Shown: positions 37,190 through 46,926, counted from the stretch's first letter. The stretch is DNA of 64,000 nt from Legionella parisiensis (GCF_001467945.1 NZ_LNYQ01000012.1:310001-374000), one strand, 5' to 3'. Made by a program: numbers and translations. The notes: generated by a model not told the origin, from the sequence alone.

Positions 37190-38158
37190 TTAGTGCTTCT
37201 TGGAAAAAACCATACGCAAATGACTGCTGATTGTCTCGATTGCATTACGGCAAGCCGGGGTATCAGCAAGATCATTTAACATAAGAAAATCATGAATTGT
37301 GCCATGATGACGAAGCCCGGTAACTGGTACACCCGCTGCATTAAGCTTGTGTTCGTAGGCCTCACCCTCATCGCGCAATACATCGCATTCACCATTGATT
37401 ACCAGTGCAGGCGGCAATCCTTTAAGTTGATCAATCGACGCTTGCAAAGGACAGGCAGTTATTTCTTTCCTCTTTGCCTTATCAGGTAAATAATTATCCC
37501 AAAACCATTGCATTGCTTTTTTAGTTAACCAAGGACCATCCGCGAATTCTTTGTAAGAATCATTTTCAAAATTGGCATCAGTCACAGGATAAATAAGGAC
37601 TTGATAATCAATTTTGGGACCGCCACGCTCTTTGGCAAGAAGCGTCATAACCGCGGCCATATTTCCGCCAACGCTATCGCCAGCAACTGCTAAGCGAGAA
37701 GAATCAAGATTCAATTCTTTTCCATGTTCTGCAATATATTTCAATGCAGTATAATCTTCTTCAATTTGAGTTGGGTATTGCGCTTCTGGAGCCAAAGAGT
37801 AATTGACAAATATGATCGCTGCATGAGCACCTACAGCAAGCTCACGAACAAGACGACCATGGGTTTGCCAATCACCAAAAACCCAACCTGCACCATGATA
37901 GAACATGACTACCGGTAGTTTTTCTTTTGAGCCTTTGGGACGAACAATACGAATGTCTAATTTACCTTTAGAATGTTGAATAGTACGATCTTCAATATCC
38001 ACATCAGCTTTTTCTTTTCCTGAAGGCAATTCTTGTAATTTGTCAAAAATGGCCCTGCCTTCTTTTACCGGAAGATCATAAATCGGTTTACCGCCAGCTT
38101 TGTTGATTTTTTCAACGAAAGCCCAGGTTTTTGGTTCTATACGTTTACTTAGATCCAT
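37190..38158 (-). CDS. Alpha/beta hydrolase, hormone-sensitive-lipase-like esterase
   Basis: A 322-aa member of the HSL/bHSL esterase family. It shows an oxyanion-hole motif HGAGW (HGGGW in most members), the nucleophile elbow GDSVGGN, a catalytic Asp in the GECDVLRDEGE segment, and His in GTIHDF near the C-terminus. No signal peptide. ATG 38158 is preferred because GAGGA lies eight bases upstream; ATG 38173 also opens the frame. Substrate probably short-chain esters; physiological role unknown. Related Legionella genes are often annotated as acetylesterase/lipase. Confidence 0.88.
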   Translation of the reverse strand: MDLSKRIEPKTWAFVEKINKAGGKPIYDLPVKEGRAIFDKLQELPSGKEKADVDIEDRTIQHSKGKLDIRIVRPKGSKEKLPVVMFYHGAGWVFGDWQTHGRLVRELAVGAHAAIIFVNYSLAPEAQYPTQIEEDYTALKYIAEHGKELNLDSSRLAVAGDSVGGNMAAVMTLLAKERGGPKIDYQVLIYPVTDANFENDSYKEFADGPWLTKKAMQWFWDNYLPDKAKRKEITACPLQASIDQLKGLPPALVINGECDVLRDEGEAYEHKLNAAGVPVTGLRHHGTIHDFLMLNDLADTPACRNAIETISSHLRMVFSKKH

Positions 38159-38429
38159 TTTACTTGTCCTCATGGTTGAAGTTTAAACAAACAGTTTCAC
38201 TCTTTTTTTAAATATGAAATCAAGCCGTCACTTTTGTTAATAGGACAGAATAAGTATAGACAATTTGTAAGATTTTTGTTTTTCTGTAAGAAACTGAAAA
38301 AGTGGCTTGGTTTCTATGCACGGTGCTTTATTCTACTTAGGCAATAGCGGGCTTGTGTCAGAGAATGCCTTATTTATTCCCTGTTGGAAAAGAGCCATTT
38401 TCAGCGTTTCTGTAATCAGGAAAGGAACA

Positions 38430-38480
38430 GTGCATGTGGGCAACCTTCCATGCACCCTCTTCTTTTCTCTTTTTTAATAA
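38430..38480 (+). terminator. Hairpin with pyrimidine/T-rich tail in the 38174-38682 gap
   Basis: The 509-bp intergenic gap contains a 7-bp stem GTGCATG/CATGCAC (38430-38436 with 38449-38455) followed by a C/T-rich tract ending in six T. It has terminator form, but no gene on this strand lies just upstream, so it could end an unannotated short transcript. The remainder of the gap shows no gene. Confidence 0.35.
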
Positions 38481-38682
38481 ATATGGGGTGGTTTAAGTCA
38501 ATTTTTATGACATATCACCAAAGCAACCTGGATTCAGTTGAATAAGTCGGATGCTATTTTCCCAGTAATTTTATTATTGATCAAATTGAATTGTGTTGTC
38601 TCATTGTGTGTGTTCTGATATGATTGTGCAAAAATTTACCCTCTTTGAAGCAGAATAAACTGAATGTCAGAGGAGACTATCG

Positions 38683-38985
38683 ATGACCAAAGCAAAAATT
38701 AATGCAGAAATGCCGCTCAGTAAATTTATGCCGGTAAGCTTCAAGCGTCAGCTATCAGTTAACTATACTGCCCCTGATGGTCGACTTACTTCCGATGACC
38801 CTAATTCTTATACCGGGGAAGAGCGTATTGCTTATCAAAACGCGCTGCTTAGCCAACATCCAAACACAGGTTATGCTGATGGAATTTTAGAAGAAAGACG
38901 AAAAAAACCTGGTTTTTTTGCCCCTAAAAAGGAAGAAAGCATCGATAGCGAGCTCCCTGCACCTGCTTGCTCATCCATGATTTAA
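38683..38985 (+). CDS. Small soluble protein, 100 aa, unrecognised
   Basis: A 100-aa polar protein with a good AGAGGAG ribosome site before the ATG, which supports expression. It begins with a basic stretch and has a central segment (SDDPNSYTGEERIAYQNALL). The C-terminus is acidic then ends PAPACSSMI. No signal peptide, membrane segment or family recognised. It stands between two long spacers. Confidence 0.6.
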   Translation: MTKAKINAEMPLSKFMPVSFKRQLSVNYTAPDGRLTSDDPNSYTGEERIAYQNALLSQHPNTGYADGILEERRKKPGFFAPKKEESIDSELPAPACSSMI

Positions 38986-39087
38986 TCAAATAGAACCTAA
39001 ATGCCTTCTTTCTTGAGAGGTATTTTAAGAGACTAGTTCTCCATAGAAATGGGTCATTGAAAAAAGTAAAACTCAACAAGGATGCAA

Positions 39088-39615
39088 ATGGATACAGTCA
39101 AACCTGTAACCCCACAAGAAGTGTTCCATGAATTAATCCAGCCTGCTGGTTTTTTCCCAAATAATCCGCGTTATCCCTTATTGATTTATAAGCAAACATT
39201 TGTCATTACAAGTCGATCACTGCAAGCTATTCAGGATTTGTTACAGCGAAATCATTGGGGTAAATCATGGGTTGATTCGATATACGACTATCATCATTAC
39301 CACAGTACCACTCATGAAGTATTAATTATGATTGAAGGAGAGGGTATCGTTCAATTTGGAGGAGATAAAGGCAAAATTTATGAGGTGAAACAGGGCGATG
39401 TGGTGATCATTCCTGCAGGGGTAGCGCATAAGAGCCTGAGCTTATCCAGGGGATTTAAATGCATTGGCGCTTATCCATGGGATGTTGATTTTGATATGAA
39501 TTATGGAGCAGCTGAAGAACATACGCATGTTGATAAGCAAATCAAAAATGCCGGGTTACCTCAAAGTGATCCCGTGTTTGGAGAACATGGATTATTATTT
39601 GATTATTGGAAATAG
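39088..39615 (+). CDS. Cupin-domain protein (YjlB-like)
   Basis: A 175-aa cupin protein. The double-stranded beta-helix motifs are visible: DYHHYHSTTHEVL (~70-82), which supplies metal-binding histidines and Glu, GDVVIIPAGVAHK (~110-122) and the N-terminal PNNPRYPLLIY typical of YjlB relatives. Function of this branch is unknown. ATG 39088 is chosen because AAGGA lies five bases upstream; the ATG at 39082 overlaps that site. Confidence 0.85.
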   Translation: MDTVKPVTPQEVFHELIQPAGFFPNNPRYPLLIYKQTFVITSRSLQAIQDLLQRNHWGKSWVDSIYDYHHYHSTTHEVLIMIEGEGIVQFGGDKGKIYEVKQGDVVIIPAGVAHKSLSLSRGFKCIGAYPWDVDFDMNYGAAEEHTHVDKQIKNAGLPQSDPVFGEHGLLFDYWK

Positions 39616-39691
39616 AACTCTAAAACAGTAGGTTAATCGTTTTTTGTATTCCAATTTATTTTAGATTATTAGCATTTCATGGAGTATGTTT

Positions 39692-40336
39692 ATGTCTGTA
39701 GCCTCAATAAGAAAAGTTTATAATGTGTATGCTTCGTTCTACGATTTCCTCTTTGGTTCCATTTTTAACCCTGGCCGTTCTTTATGTACGGAGATAGTCA
39801 ATAAGGCAGCAAAGCAAAATGCTACCGTACTTGAAATTGGTATTGGCACTGGTTTGTCTTTGCCGCTTTATCGTGATGATTTGCAGATTACCGGAATTGA
39901 TATTTCTGAAAAAATGTTAGAAAAAGCAGAAGAGCAGATCGTAAAAAATAAGCTGGAAGAGCGGGTGCAGTTAAAGGTTATGGATGCCGCTCATTTAGAG
40001 TTCCCCGATAACAGTTTTGATTTTATTGTTGCCATGTATGTGGCGCCTGTGGTTCCTGATATACATGCTTTTCTTCAGGAGTTAACTCGTGTTGCCAAAC
40101 CTACAGCACAAATTGTATTTGTGAACCATTTTGCTTCAGAACAACCGGTAATTCGCTTTTTTGAGAAAATATTTGCACGAGTTAATGAACTCGTAGGTTT
40201 TAAATCCGATTTTTCTGTGCATTCGATTCTTGATTACAAAGCACTACAGTTGTTGGATTCTCGCAAGACCAATCTGTTTGGTTATTGGAAATTATTGCAT
40301 TGTCGAATTCATAAAGATGAGGCATCTCCATCATAA
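39692..40336 (+). CDS. pmtA: Phospholipid N-methyltransferase-like (PmtA type) SAM methyltransferase
   Basis: A 214-aa class I methyltransferase with motif I LEIGIGTGLSLPLY (~46-59), GIDISEKMLEKA (~68-79) and a motif IV region VMDAAHLEFPDNSFD (~96-110). The GTGLSLPLY form and the short length match bacterial PmtA. PmtA methylates phosphatidylethanolamine stepwise to phosphatidylcholine, a lipid Legionella needs for virulence. ATG 39692 has GGAG seven bases upstream; ATG 39686 is too close. An ubiquinone/menaquinone UbiE-like relative is the main alternative. Confidence 0.72.
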   Translation: MSVASIRKVYNVYASFYDFLFGSIFNPGRSLCTEIVNKAAKQNATVLEIGIGTGLSLPLYRDDLQITGIDISEKMLEKAEEQIVKNKLEERVQLKVMDAAHLEFPDNSFDFIVAMYVAPVVPDIHAFLQELTRVAKPTAQIVFVNHFASEQPVIRFFEKIFARVNELVGFKSDFSVHSILDYKALQLLDSRKTNLFGYWKLLHCRIHKDEASPS

Positions 40337-40397
40337 AATAGAGAACTTCTTATACCTGTGCCTTGCATGAAAACAAAATTCACGGGTTATATAAGAT

Positions 40398-41369
40398 TCA
40401 GTTTTTATTAATTTTTGTTTCCGATTCGAGGAATGAGCGCAGCACCTGCGTCATTCGTCCTTGATGACGTTCGATAGCATACCATCCCGGGCATTGAGTT
40501 AAACGAAAAAAACTTAAGCAATATTTAATAGGGCTTAAGCGTTTTGCTAATGCAAAAGCATCGAGCAGTCGCTCTTGAGACTCAAAAGCTTGCCAGTAAC
40601 GCAAATAGGTATCACGTAATGTAGTGTAAACTTCATTTTGCTCTTTTATTTGATGGGTGCGCATCATGTGCATCAAAAAAGAAATGAGAGAAAAAAAAGG
40701 ATGGGCAATGACGCTTTCACCCCAATCGATAATCGTTAGATGTTGTGCCTGATGCACTATATTATTCTCATGAAAATCACTGTGCTCAATAGTTTCAGGA
40801 ATAGAGTATTGTGCAAGGTGCTGACAAAGCTTAGTAACCCTGGGATGTAAAGAAATCAGGTGCTGTAATTCATTTGGGGTTAAACCATCATGGTTTAAAA
40901 ATTCAGATTCATGTAACAATTTTAAATAGAGGGCAGGCAGATTCGCCAAACGCCAATCGGGAATTTTAAGGGCGAACAGAGAGTCGAGCTGGCTTATAAG
41001 CCCTGTTTGGATCTGTACATAGGATTTAAGCGTCTCTTTGGCCAAATCTACTTGATAATTGATTGCTAAAGTTTCTCTAAGCGGCGTTCCTCTATCGCCC
41101 ATTAGAAAACAGCGTAAGCTGGAGTTGTGGCCGAGTATTTCAGGTACTAACGACGGAAAAAAACTCCTTAGGTAGCGTAATAAATCAGGCTCAACCGCAA
41201 ATGGCTCGGGTATTTGTTTTAAATACAAGTAGCCTGTTGCCGTGGTTATTTGATATACCCTGGCCCATGCTGAACTCTGTATGAGTCTAAATGGCTCCTG
41301 GATGGAATATCCCTGTTGATTCAGATAGTTTTGCGCCCATAGAAGCGCTGAATTATTTTCTGCATTCAT
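40398..41369 (-). CDS. Aminoglycoside-phosphotransferase-fold kinase
   Basis: An APH/choline-kinase-like small-molecule kinase of about 323 aa. The Brenner-type catalytic loop HSDFHENNI and the metal-binding IIDWGE are clear, followed by a HPFFSL segment typical of the family. The substrate is unknown; antibiotic, choline-type or sugar substrates are possible. The start is set at ATG 41369, overlapping the upstream methyltransferase stop by 17 bases. The frame is open much further (to 41486), but that would overlap the neighbour by 134 bases. Second gene of a two-gene operon. Confidence 0.8.
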   Translation of the reverse strand: MNAENNSALLWAQNYLNQQGYSIQEPFRLIQSSAWARVYQITTATGYLYLKQIPEPFAVEPDLLRYLRSFFPSLVPEILGHNSSLRCFLMGDRGTPLRETLAINYQVDLAKETLKSYVQIQTGLISQLDSLFALKIPDWRLANLPALYLKLLHESEFLNHDGLTPNELQHLISLHPRVTKLCQHLAQYSIPETIEHSDFHENNIVHQAQHLTIIDWGESVIAHPFFSLISFLMHMMRTHQIKEQNEVYTTLRDTYLRYWQAFESQERLLDAFALAKRLSPIKYCLSFFRLTQCPGWYAIERHQGRMTQVLRSFLESETKINKN

Positions 41370-42114
41370 AGAGAATGGTTTCATCCTGTTTATCTGGAGA
41401 TGCTGACCTATCAAATGCTTTAACCAAGCGAATTTCGCTAAAACCGGTTTCATGAAGCAAATCGAGTAAAAGAGCAGGATCGTCATAAAGACGAATTTTA
41501 TATTCTTCGACCTCAGTTTTTATAAGTTGATTGGTTTCAATTAATTCATATTTACCAATGGAATAACATATGGTCTCTTCAAGCATGGCCAACTGGCTCA
41601 ACAAAATCATTTGCCCATCCGCACGGTACCAACGTGAACCGCGCCAAATACCTAATTCTTTAGGAGCAGCATTTAAGGTTTCGATTTCAAATACAAAAAC
41701 ACCATCGTCTTTTAAATGATGATAAATCATTTTTAATGCGTGTTTCACCGCAGCCAAGTCGACGAGCAGACCAAACGAACCACTAGGAATAAAGATTAAT
41801 CCATATTGCTTTGCCTGGCTGAGCGTCTCAAGGTATCCATGCCAGACCAACGGATTTAACTGTTGTGCTTTTGCTTTGGCATGCAGTGCATCCAACATCG
41901 ATTGACTGGCATCAAATCCCTCAATGGCCAATCCTTCTGTTAGCAAGGGAAGAAGAAAGCGTCCGGTACCACACATGGGCTCCAAAATAGGACCCTCTGC
42001 TTCTTTTGCATAACTCAAATAAAAATTCCAGGCATCTGCTGGCGGAAGTGGTTTGCTCAGATCGTAGACTTGGGTACATAAACTTAAATAAGTATCCAGA
42101 GATTTATTGGGCAT
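41353..42114 (-). CDS. Class I SAM-dependent methyltransferase
   Basis: A 253-aa methyltransferase with motif I LEPMCGTGRFLLPL (~40-53), followed by IEGFDASQSMLDAL, and a motif IV-like SFGLLVDL. Substrate unknown. ATG 42114 has AGAGG about eight bases upstream; a GTG at 42120 is in frame but too close to it. It overlaps the following kinase gene, so the two probably act on the same small molecule or pathway. Confidence 0.82.
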   Translation of the reverse strand: MPNKSLDTYLSLCTQVYDLSKPLPPADAWNFYLSYAKEAEGPILEPMCGTGRFLLPLLTEGLAIEGFDASQSMLDALHAKAKAQQLNPLVWHGYLETLSQAKQYGLIFIPSGSFGLLVDLAAVKHALKMIYHHLKDDGVFVFEIETLNAAPKELGIWRGSRWYRADGQMILLSQLAMLEETICYSIGKYELIETNQLIKTEVEEYKIRLYDDPALLLDLLHETGFSEIRLVKAFDRSASPDKQDETILYECRK

Positions 42115-42240
42115 AAGCACAACCTCTTTAGAATAAAAAATGGATAATTTTATCCGCTGTTTTTCTCTTTTTTTATTGATATTATCTGTTATGAATGATC
42201 AATGCCAATATGTTTATACCTTTATAGCGAGATGCAATAA

Positions 42241-42753
42241 ATGAATTCAATGCCCATGCACATCCGCTTAATGAATCAAGAGGATATCGACTTAATCGTG
42301 CAGCAATTTGCAGTACATAATTGGCAAAAACCCAGAGCCACTTTTACTAATTATCTGCAGGAACAGGAACATCAAGAGCGACTGATTTGGGTGGCTTTTT
42401 ATGAAACGAATTTTGCTGGATATATTACCTTGAAATGGCAATCATCCTATCCATCATTTAACCAGCAAAATATTCCTGAAATTATGGATTTGAATGTCTT
42501 ACCCCCTTATCGGAAGAGAGGAATTGGTACAGCTCTTCTTGACTGTGCGGAAGCCGAAGCATTTAAAAAACATGCAGTACTTGGAATTGGTGTAGGGCTG
42601 TATGCAGATTATGGTCAGGCCCAGAGACTTTATGTGCAGCGGGGTTATATTCCCGATGGTTTGGGAATCACCTATGCTTATAACATCGTTGAACCGGGTT
42701 CTATGGTTTGTCTGGATGATGACTTAATTTTGTGGTTTACAAAGCGTTCTTAG
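42241..42753 (+). CDS. GNAT-family N-acetyltransferase
   Basis: A 170-aa acetyltransferase. The acetyl-CoA-binding motif A is PPYRKRGIGTALLDCAE (~89-105) with the preceding strand EIMDLNVL, and motif B GLYADYGQAQRLYVQRGY follows. Substrate unknown. The next gene begins 14 bases after the stop, so both are likely cotranscribed. Confidence 0.88.
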   Translation: MNSMPMHIRLMNQEDIDLIVQQFAVHNWQKPRATFTNYLQEQEHQERLIWVAFYETNFAGYITLKWQSSYPSFNQQNIPEIMDLNVLPPYRKRGIGTALLDCAEAEAFKKHAVLGIGVGLYADYGQAQRLYVQRGYIPDGLGITYAYNIVEPGSMVCLDDDLILWFTKRS

Positions 42754-42767
42754 TAGGGGGAGGTGTC

Positions 42768-43454
42768 GTGGCGGAAAAAACATTGGTCTTTTTAACCGGG
42801 GTTTTATCGGATCATCGAGTATGGTCTTATCAAACAAATCATTTACAAGATCTCGTACAATGCCAGACTATCCCACTCACACATGGAGGCTCCACTGAAG
42901 AGTTAATTGAAAGTGTTTTAAACAAGGTTGAAGGACCTTTTTTCCTGGTAGGCCATTCAATGGGGGGATGGCTGGCATTAGAACTTGCCAGGAAACTTCC
43001 CGAGCGCATTGCGAAATTATGTCTGGTAAATACTTCCGCCCAACAAGACTCTGACGAAAAACATCGAAAGAGAATAGAAATGATACAGGAAGTGGAGCAG
43101 GGAAATTTTCAAACTGTTGCCAAAATGCTTGCGGATCTCTACGTGTACGATGACCGGTTCAAGAAAGAAGTGCATTCTATGCTTTTAAATGTTGGCCAAC
43201 AGACATTTCTCACTCAGCAAAAAATTCTATTAGCACGCCACGAATGCCTTTCTTTTCTTCCCTCCCTTGCAATGCCTACTTTAATTATTCATGCACGCCA
43301 AGATAAAGTTTTTTCTCTGGCGGTTCATGAAGAGTTGGCAGGCAAAATCCCCAATTCCAAGTTAGCGATTATCGAGGATTCTGGCCATATGTCACCTATG
43401 GAATCACCGCAAGCGGTAACTGCATTATTACGATTTTGGCTTGATTATTTTTGA
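42768..43454 (+). CDS. Alpha/beta hydrolase
   Basis: A 228-aa hydrolase with the nucleophile elbow GHSMGGW (Ser in GHSMG), strands LVFLTGVLSDH..W at the start (oxyanion region), acid Asp in IIHARQDKVFS, and final His in EDSGHMSPME. It resembles the MhpC/BioH-like group; substrate unknown. GTG 42768 is chosen because a strong GGGGGAGG lies four bases upstream. The frame also extends upstream into the acetyltransferase gene to ATG 42732. Confidence 0.87.
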   Translation: MAEKTLVFLTGVLSDHRVWSYQTNHLQDLVQCQTIPLTHGGSTEELIESVLNKVEGPFFLVGHSMGGWLALELARKLPERIAKLCLVNTSAQQDSDEKHRKRIEMIQEVEQGNFQTVAKMLADLYVYDDRFKKEVHSMLLNVGQQTFLTQQKILLARHECLSFLPSLAMPTLIIHARQDKVFSLAVHEELAGKIPNSKLAIIEDSGHMSPMESPQAVTALLRFWLDYF

Positions 43455-43564
43455 TGGTTGCATTCTTGCTACCTGGCTAAATGGTCCTGATTTGGGTGTA
43501 TGCTGCGCTTCGGGGCTCGAAAATCAGGCCATTTTGACTCAAGCCAACGGCATGGAAGCAGACC

Positions 43565-44593
43565 CTAATCTTCATAATCATTTAGGTCGAATGCTTCTTG
43601 CAGGTTTTCTAACTGTTCTTCAACGATGGTCAATTTTTCAAAACTGGCAATATGAAACAAAGCCTGTCCTGAATGAACAAGCGGTAACATATTTTCACCA
43701 ATAATAATTCCGGAAAGCGGTGATTTTAATTTGTATTCTTCTGTACTGCTTGGATTGGCTATAACTGCAATTACTTGTCCCTTAGCGACTCGGTTCCCGG
43801 ATTTCTTAATGTGCCTTAAGATGCCGCTTATGGGGGCTCTTATCCAATAACTGTTTCTGGAAATAGTAGGAGTGCATTTCTTTACTCCGTATCCACTCAG
43901 TTTAATCATTCCTAATGCCCCCATCACACTCAAAATACCATTGATCCCCGTTCTGATTGATAGTTCATCAAAACGCAAAGACTCACCTCCTTCATAAACT
44001 AGAATGGGAATGCCTTGTTCATTGGCATATTCGCGCATTGATCCGTCTCTAAAAGTCGAATGCAGGATCACTGGAACATTAAAAGCACGGGCTAGGTCTT
44101 CGATGCCTGGCATATCAAGATTTACTCTGATCTGAGGCAAATTGAAGCGATGGTTTGAACCGGTGTGCAGATCAATCGCATGGGTGGATTGAGATAAAAT
44201 TTGCTTGCTAATAATTTCCGCAAGAATGGATGCAAGTGATCCATTTGAACTACCAGGAAATGATCGGTTTAAGTCTCTCCGATCCATTAAATATCGTTCT
44301 TGATACAAAAAACCGTATACATTAACAATAGGAATGGCAATGACATTGCCTATGATATTTTTTAGTCCCTTTTTTTTCAAAAACCGTCTGATGATCTCAA
44401 CACCATTGATTTCATCGCCATGAATGGCTGCAGTAAGACATAACGTGGGCCCCTCTTCTATTCCGTTAATCACATGAATTGGCAAACTAATTGGCGTCCA
44501 ATCATATAATTTGGGCATAGGTAATAAAACAGTTTTACGTTCTCCTGGTTTGACTTTCACATCACCAATTACAACGGGTGCCTTGCTACTCAT
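43565..44593 (-). CDS. Aspartoacylase/succinylglutamate-desuccinylase-family (M14-like) hydrolase
   Basis: A 342-aa zinc deacylase. The zinc and catalytic motifs are HGDEINGVE (~58-66), the Arg pair RRDLNRSFPG (~105-114) and IDLHTG (~140-145). The C-terminal ~90 residues form a beta-rich module (APISGILRH..G..VAKGQ..A.I) that looks like a lipoyl/biotinyl-type barrel, as in the YP_-type AstE-like deacylases. Substrate unknown: probably an N-acyl amino acid. A LysR regulator is divergently encoded 246 bases away and may control it. Confidence 0.87.
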   Translation of the reverse strand: MSSKAPVVIGDVKVKPGERKTVLLPMPKLYDWTPISLPIHVINGIEEGPTLCLTAAIHGDEINGVEIIRRFLKKKGLKNIIGNVIAIPIVNVYGFLYQERYLMDRRDLNRSFPGSSNGSLASILAEIISKQILSQSTHAIDLHTGSNHRFNLPQIRVNLDMPGIEDLARAFNVPVILHSTFRDGSMREYANEQGIPILVYEGGESLRFDELSIRTGINGILSVMGALGMIKLSGYGVKKCTPTISRNSYWIRAPISGILRHIKKSGNRVAKGQVIAVIANPSSTEEYKLKSPLSGIIIGENMLPLVHSGQALFHIASFEKLTIVEEQLENLQEAFDLNDYED

Positions 44594-44839
44594 TCTTACT
44601 GTTTCCTTAAATAGGCTTATATAACAAGTGTAGCTTGAATTGAGACAGATATAATAAAACTACCATATGATTTCAGAGTGAAAATTTTTCTGAAGCGAAT
44701 TATTTTAAAATCATAAAATTGGTGTCCTGTTCTTTTTTTGATTCTAATAAACCCAAAGTTTTGAGAAAACGAGCTTGCTTAGATCGTCATTGAACTATAA
44801 TCGAATATATACATTCTTATATCCCACAGGGTTATAAAT
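44594..44839. promoter_or_regulatory. Divergent promoter region, LysR gene and deacylase gene
   Basis: This 246-bp AT-rich spacer separates a LysR-type regulator from the deacylase gene transcribed the other way. Such spacing commonly holds the regulator's T-N11-A operator and both promoters; I do not single out a convincing site by eye. Confidence 0.4.
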
Positions 44840-45745
44840 ATGGATATCACCGAAATAAAATCTTTTCTTGCAGTTATTGAATACCGCTCGTTCACACTTG
44901 CTGCCAAGAGAGTTCATATTACCCAGTCAGCAATAAGCAAGCGAATGCAAAAAATCGAAAATGAACTTGGTATGCGTTTGTTTATTGTCGATGGTTCAAA
45001 AATAACATTAACAGATGCTGCAAACCATTTTATTCCTTACGCAAGGCAAATGCTGGCGGCTTACAACAATATGGTCATGTCCTTTAAGAACGAGTCCCGA
45101 GCATTTCAACATCACTTAGTGATCGGCGCTTCCGTATTTGTTTCCCATTATATCTTACCGGAATTTTTAAATTATCTGAAAACAGCAAATTTGCCTATCC
45201 AACTCCACGTAAAAACAATCGGGGAGAATGAGATTGAGGATCGAATAAACTATGGGACAGTAGACCTTGTAATTGGTCCTGAGCACGAACTTTCTGCAAA
45301 ATTATTTACTAAAACTCCATTATGGCAAGAAAAATTCTATTTGGTAGTGGATCGCAATCACGAATTATTGCAAATCAATAAGTCACTGTCGCTTGCTGAT
45401 CTTGCAAATTTTCCAGCCATTTTTACTGAACGTGGGGGCGCAGTTCGCGAGAAGGTGGAAACGCTTTTTCAAGAGAATCAGTTGCACTTAAATTTAGGTC
45501 TAGAGATTAGCACAATGGATGCGATTAAAACCTTAGTAGAGTACGGTCTAGGTTGGAGTATTTTACCTGCTAAATTAATTTCTAAACAGTTAAAAATCCT
45601 AAACAGTGATGCAATGAATGTACTCATTCCTTTCAATGCTTATTATCTTAAAAAAAGAGCAGAAGATCGTGGAATTAATAATTTTTTACATTTCTTTGAT
45701 ACATGGCAACACCCAAGTTCCAAAGAAGACAAGATTTTGTGGTGA
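44840..45745 (+). CDS. LysR-family transcriptional regulator
   Basis: A 301-aa LTTR. The winged HTH fills residues ~3-62 (FLAVIEYRSFTLAAKRVHITQSA with SKRMQKIENELG). The periplasmic-binding-protein-like effector domain covers ~90-295, with the family-typical VDLVIGP and GLGWSILP motifs. Likely target: the divergent aspartoacylase-like gene, and itself by autoregulation. Effector unknown. Confidence 0.92.
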   Translation: MDITEIKSFLAVIEYRSFTLAAKRVHITQSAISKRMQKIENELGMRLFIVDGSKITLTDAANHFIPYARQMLAAYNNMVMSFKNESRAFQHHLVIGASVFVSHYILPEFLNYLKTANLPIQLHVKTIGENEIEDRINYGTVDLVIGPEHELSAKLFTKTPLWQEKFYLVVDRNHELLQINKSLSLADLANFPAIFTERGGAVREKVETLFQENQLHLNLGLEISTMDAIKTLVEYGLGWSILPAKLISKQLKILNSDAMNVLIPFNAYYLKKRAEDRGINNFLHFFDTWQHPSSKEDKILW

Positions 45746-45863
45746 AAAATCATGACATTCTTCTCAATTTATTTGAGTCGTGTGAATCCTATTCTCTTTA
45801 ATTGATAAAAGTATTCGGTAAAATGCTGGATTACGAGTTACCTATACTTGCTGAGTGAGTACT

Positions 45864-46898
45864 ATGAGTCTTTTTTTAGAAACAAAAAACTTAATTATTA
45901 ATGCGCCTGCACTGGCAGACTTTAATAATTTATATGCCTTACAATCTGATGCTGAGGTAATGAAATATATTGGCCAGGGAGTACGCACCCAAGCAGAGGT
46001 AATGACGGGCTTAGAGAAAGCGATTACACACTATGAAAAACATAATTTTAGTCTGGGCTGTGTCTTTGAAAAAGAAAGCGGGGTATTTGTTGGTCGAGCA
46101 GGATTAATTTATCTTGCTTATGATGACAGTCAATCGGATATTGAAGTAGGTTATGCGTTGACTAAAACATCCTGGAATAAGGGTTACGGTAAGGAGCTTG
46201 CAACAGCGCTTATTCATTGGGGATTTGACCATTTACCGGTTAAAAAACTTGTTGCCGTTATTCATCCGGACAATGATCGTTCTCGCAAAGTATTGGAAAA
46301 AGTCCAAATGAATTATGTAGGGCGCACGCATTATTGGAATAATGAAGTAGCAATGTACGAAATTCAGAAGTCCAGTATTGATCACAACACCATTAAACTG
46401 GTTCCGGCGACTTTAGAGGATTATCCCGCGATCCAAAACCTAGGCCGGTTTTACGTATATGACATGAGTGAATATCTTGGTAATCAAGAAGGCTGGGAAA
46501 TACCAGAGGATGGTTTGTATGAGTGCATCGATTTTAAAAAATATTGGCAGGATGAAAACTCTTTCCCATTTGTAGTGCGTTATAAGAATGAACTGGTTGG
46601 TTTTTTCATAGTGGATAAAAAAGGAAGTGAGCCTGGAATTGATTTTAATATGGCGCAATTTTTTGTGCTGCGAAAATTCAAAAATAAAGGTATTGGCCAA
46701 TACATTGCAGAACAATGTTTTAAGAAATTTCCGGGCATATGGGAAGTAATGGTTATACCGGGCAATGAGGGGGCCTATAGATTCTGGCGGGCAACGATAA
46801 GACATTATAATGGCAATAACTTTACCGAATATACTCGTGAAATTGCGCATTTAAACAACAGTAAGAAAAATATCTTTAGATTTAATAGCCAAATTTAA
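45864..46898 (+). CDS. Tandem GNAT-GNAT acetyltransferase fusion
   Basis: A 344-aa protein with two acetyltransferase domains. Residues ~1-168 are RimJ/RimL-like (LETKNLIINAP start, VGYALTKTSWNKGYGKELA as motif A, HPDNDRSRKVLEK). Residues ~178-340 are a second GNAT with a QFFVLRKFKNKGIGQYIAEQ motif A and a final GNEGAYRFWR. Each half is the size of a stand-alone enzyme, so this looks like a gene fusion. ATG 45864 is used; GTG 45855 is in frame but less likely. Substrates unknown. A small-molecule kinase gene follows 28 bases later. Confidence 0.85.
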   Translation: MSLFLETKNLIINAPALADFNNLYALQSDAEVMKYIGQGVRTQAEVMTGLEKAITHYEKHNFSLGCVFEKESGVFVGRAGLIYLAYDDSQSDIEVGYALTKTSWNKGYGKELATALIHWGFDHLPVKKLVAVIHPDNDRSRKVLEKVQMNYVGRTHYWNNEVAMYEIQKSSIDHNTIKLVPATLEDYPAIQNLGRFYVYDMSEYLGNQEGWEIPEDGLYECIDFKKYWQDENSFPFVVRYKNELVGFFIVDKKGSEPGIDFNMAQFFVLRKFKNKGIGQYIAEQCFKKFPGIWEVMVIPGNEGAYRFWRATIRHYNGNNFTEYTREIAHLNNSKKNIFRFNSQI

Positions 46899-46926
46899 TT
46901 TATGTTTTGTGCAGGGGATTATTTAA

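Noticed and set aside
43441-43704. 87-codon ORF on the plus strand
   Set aside because: It overlaps the 3' end of the clearly coding aspartoacylase-like gene on the other strand and the end of the hydrolase gene; composition is not protein-like.
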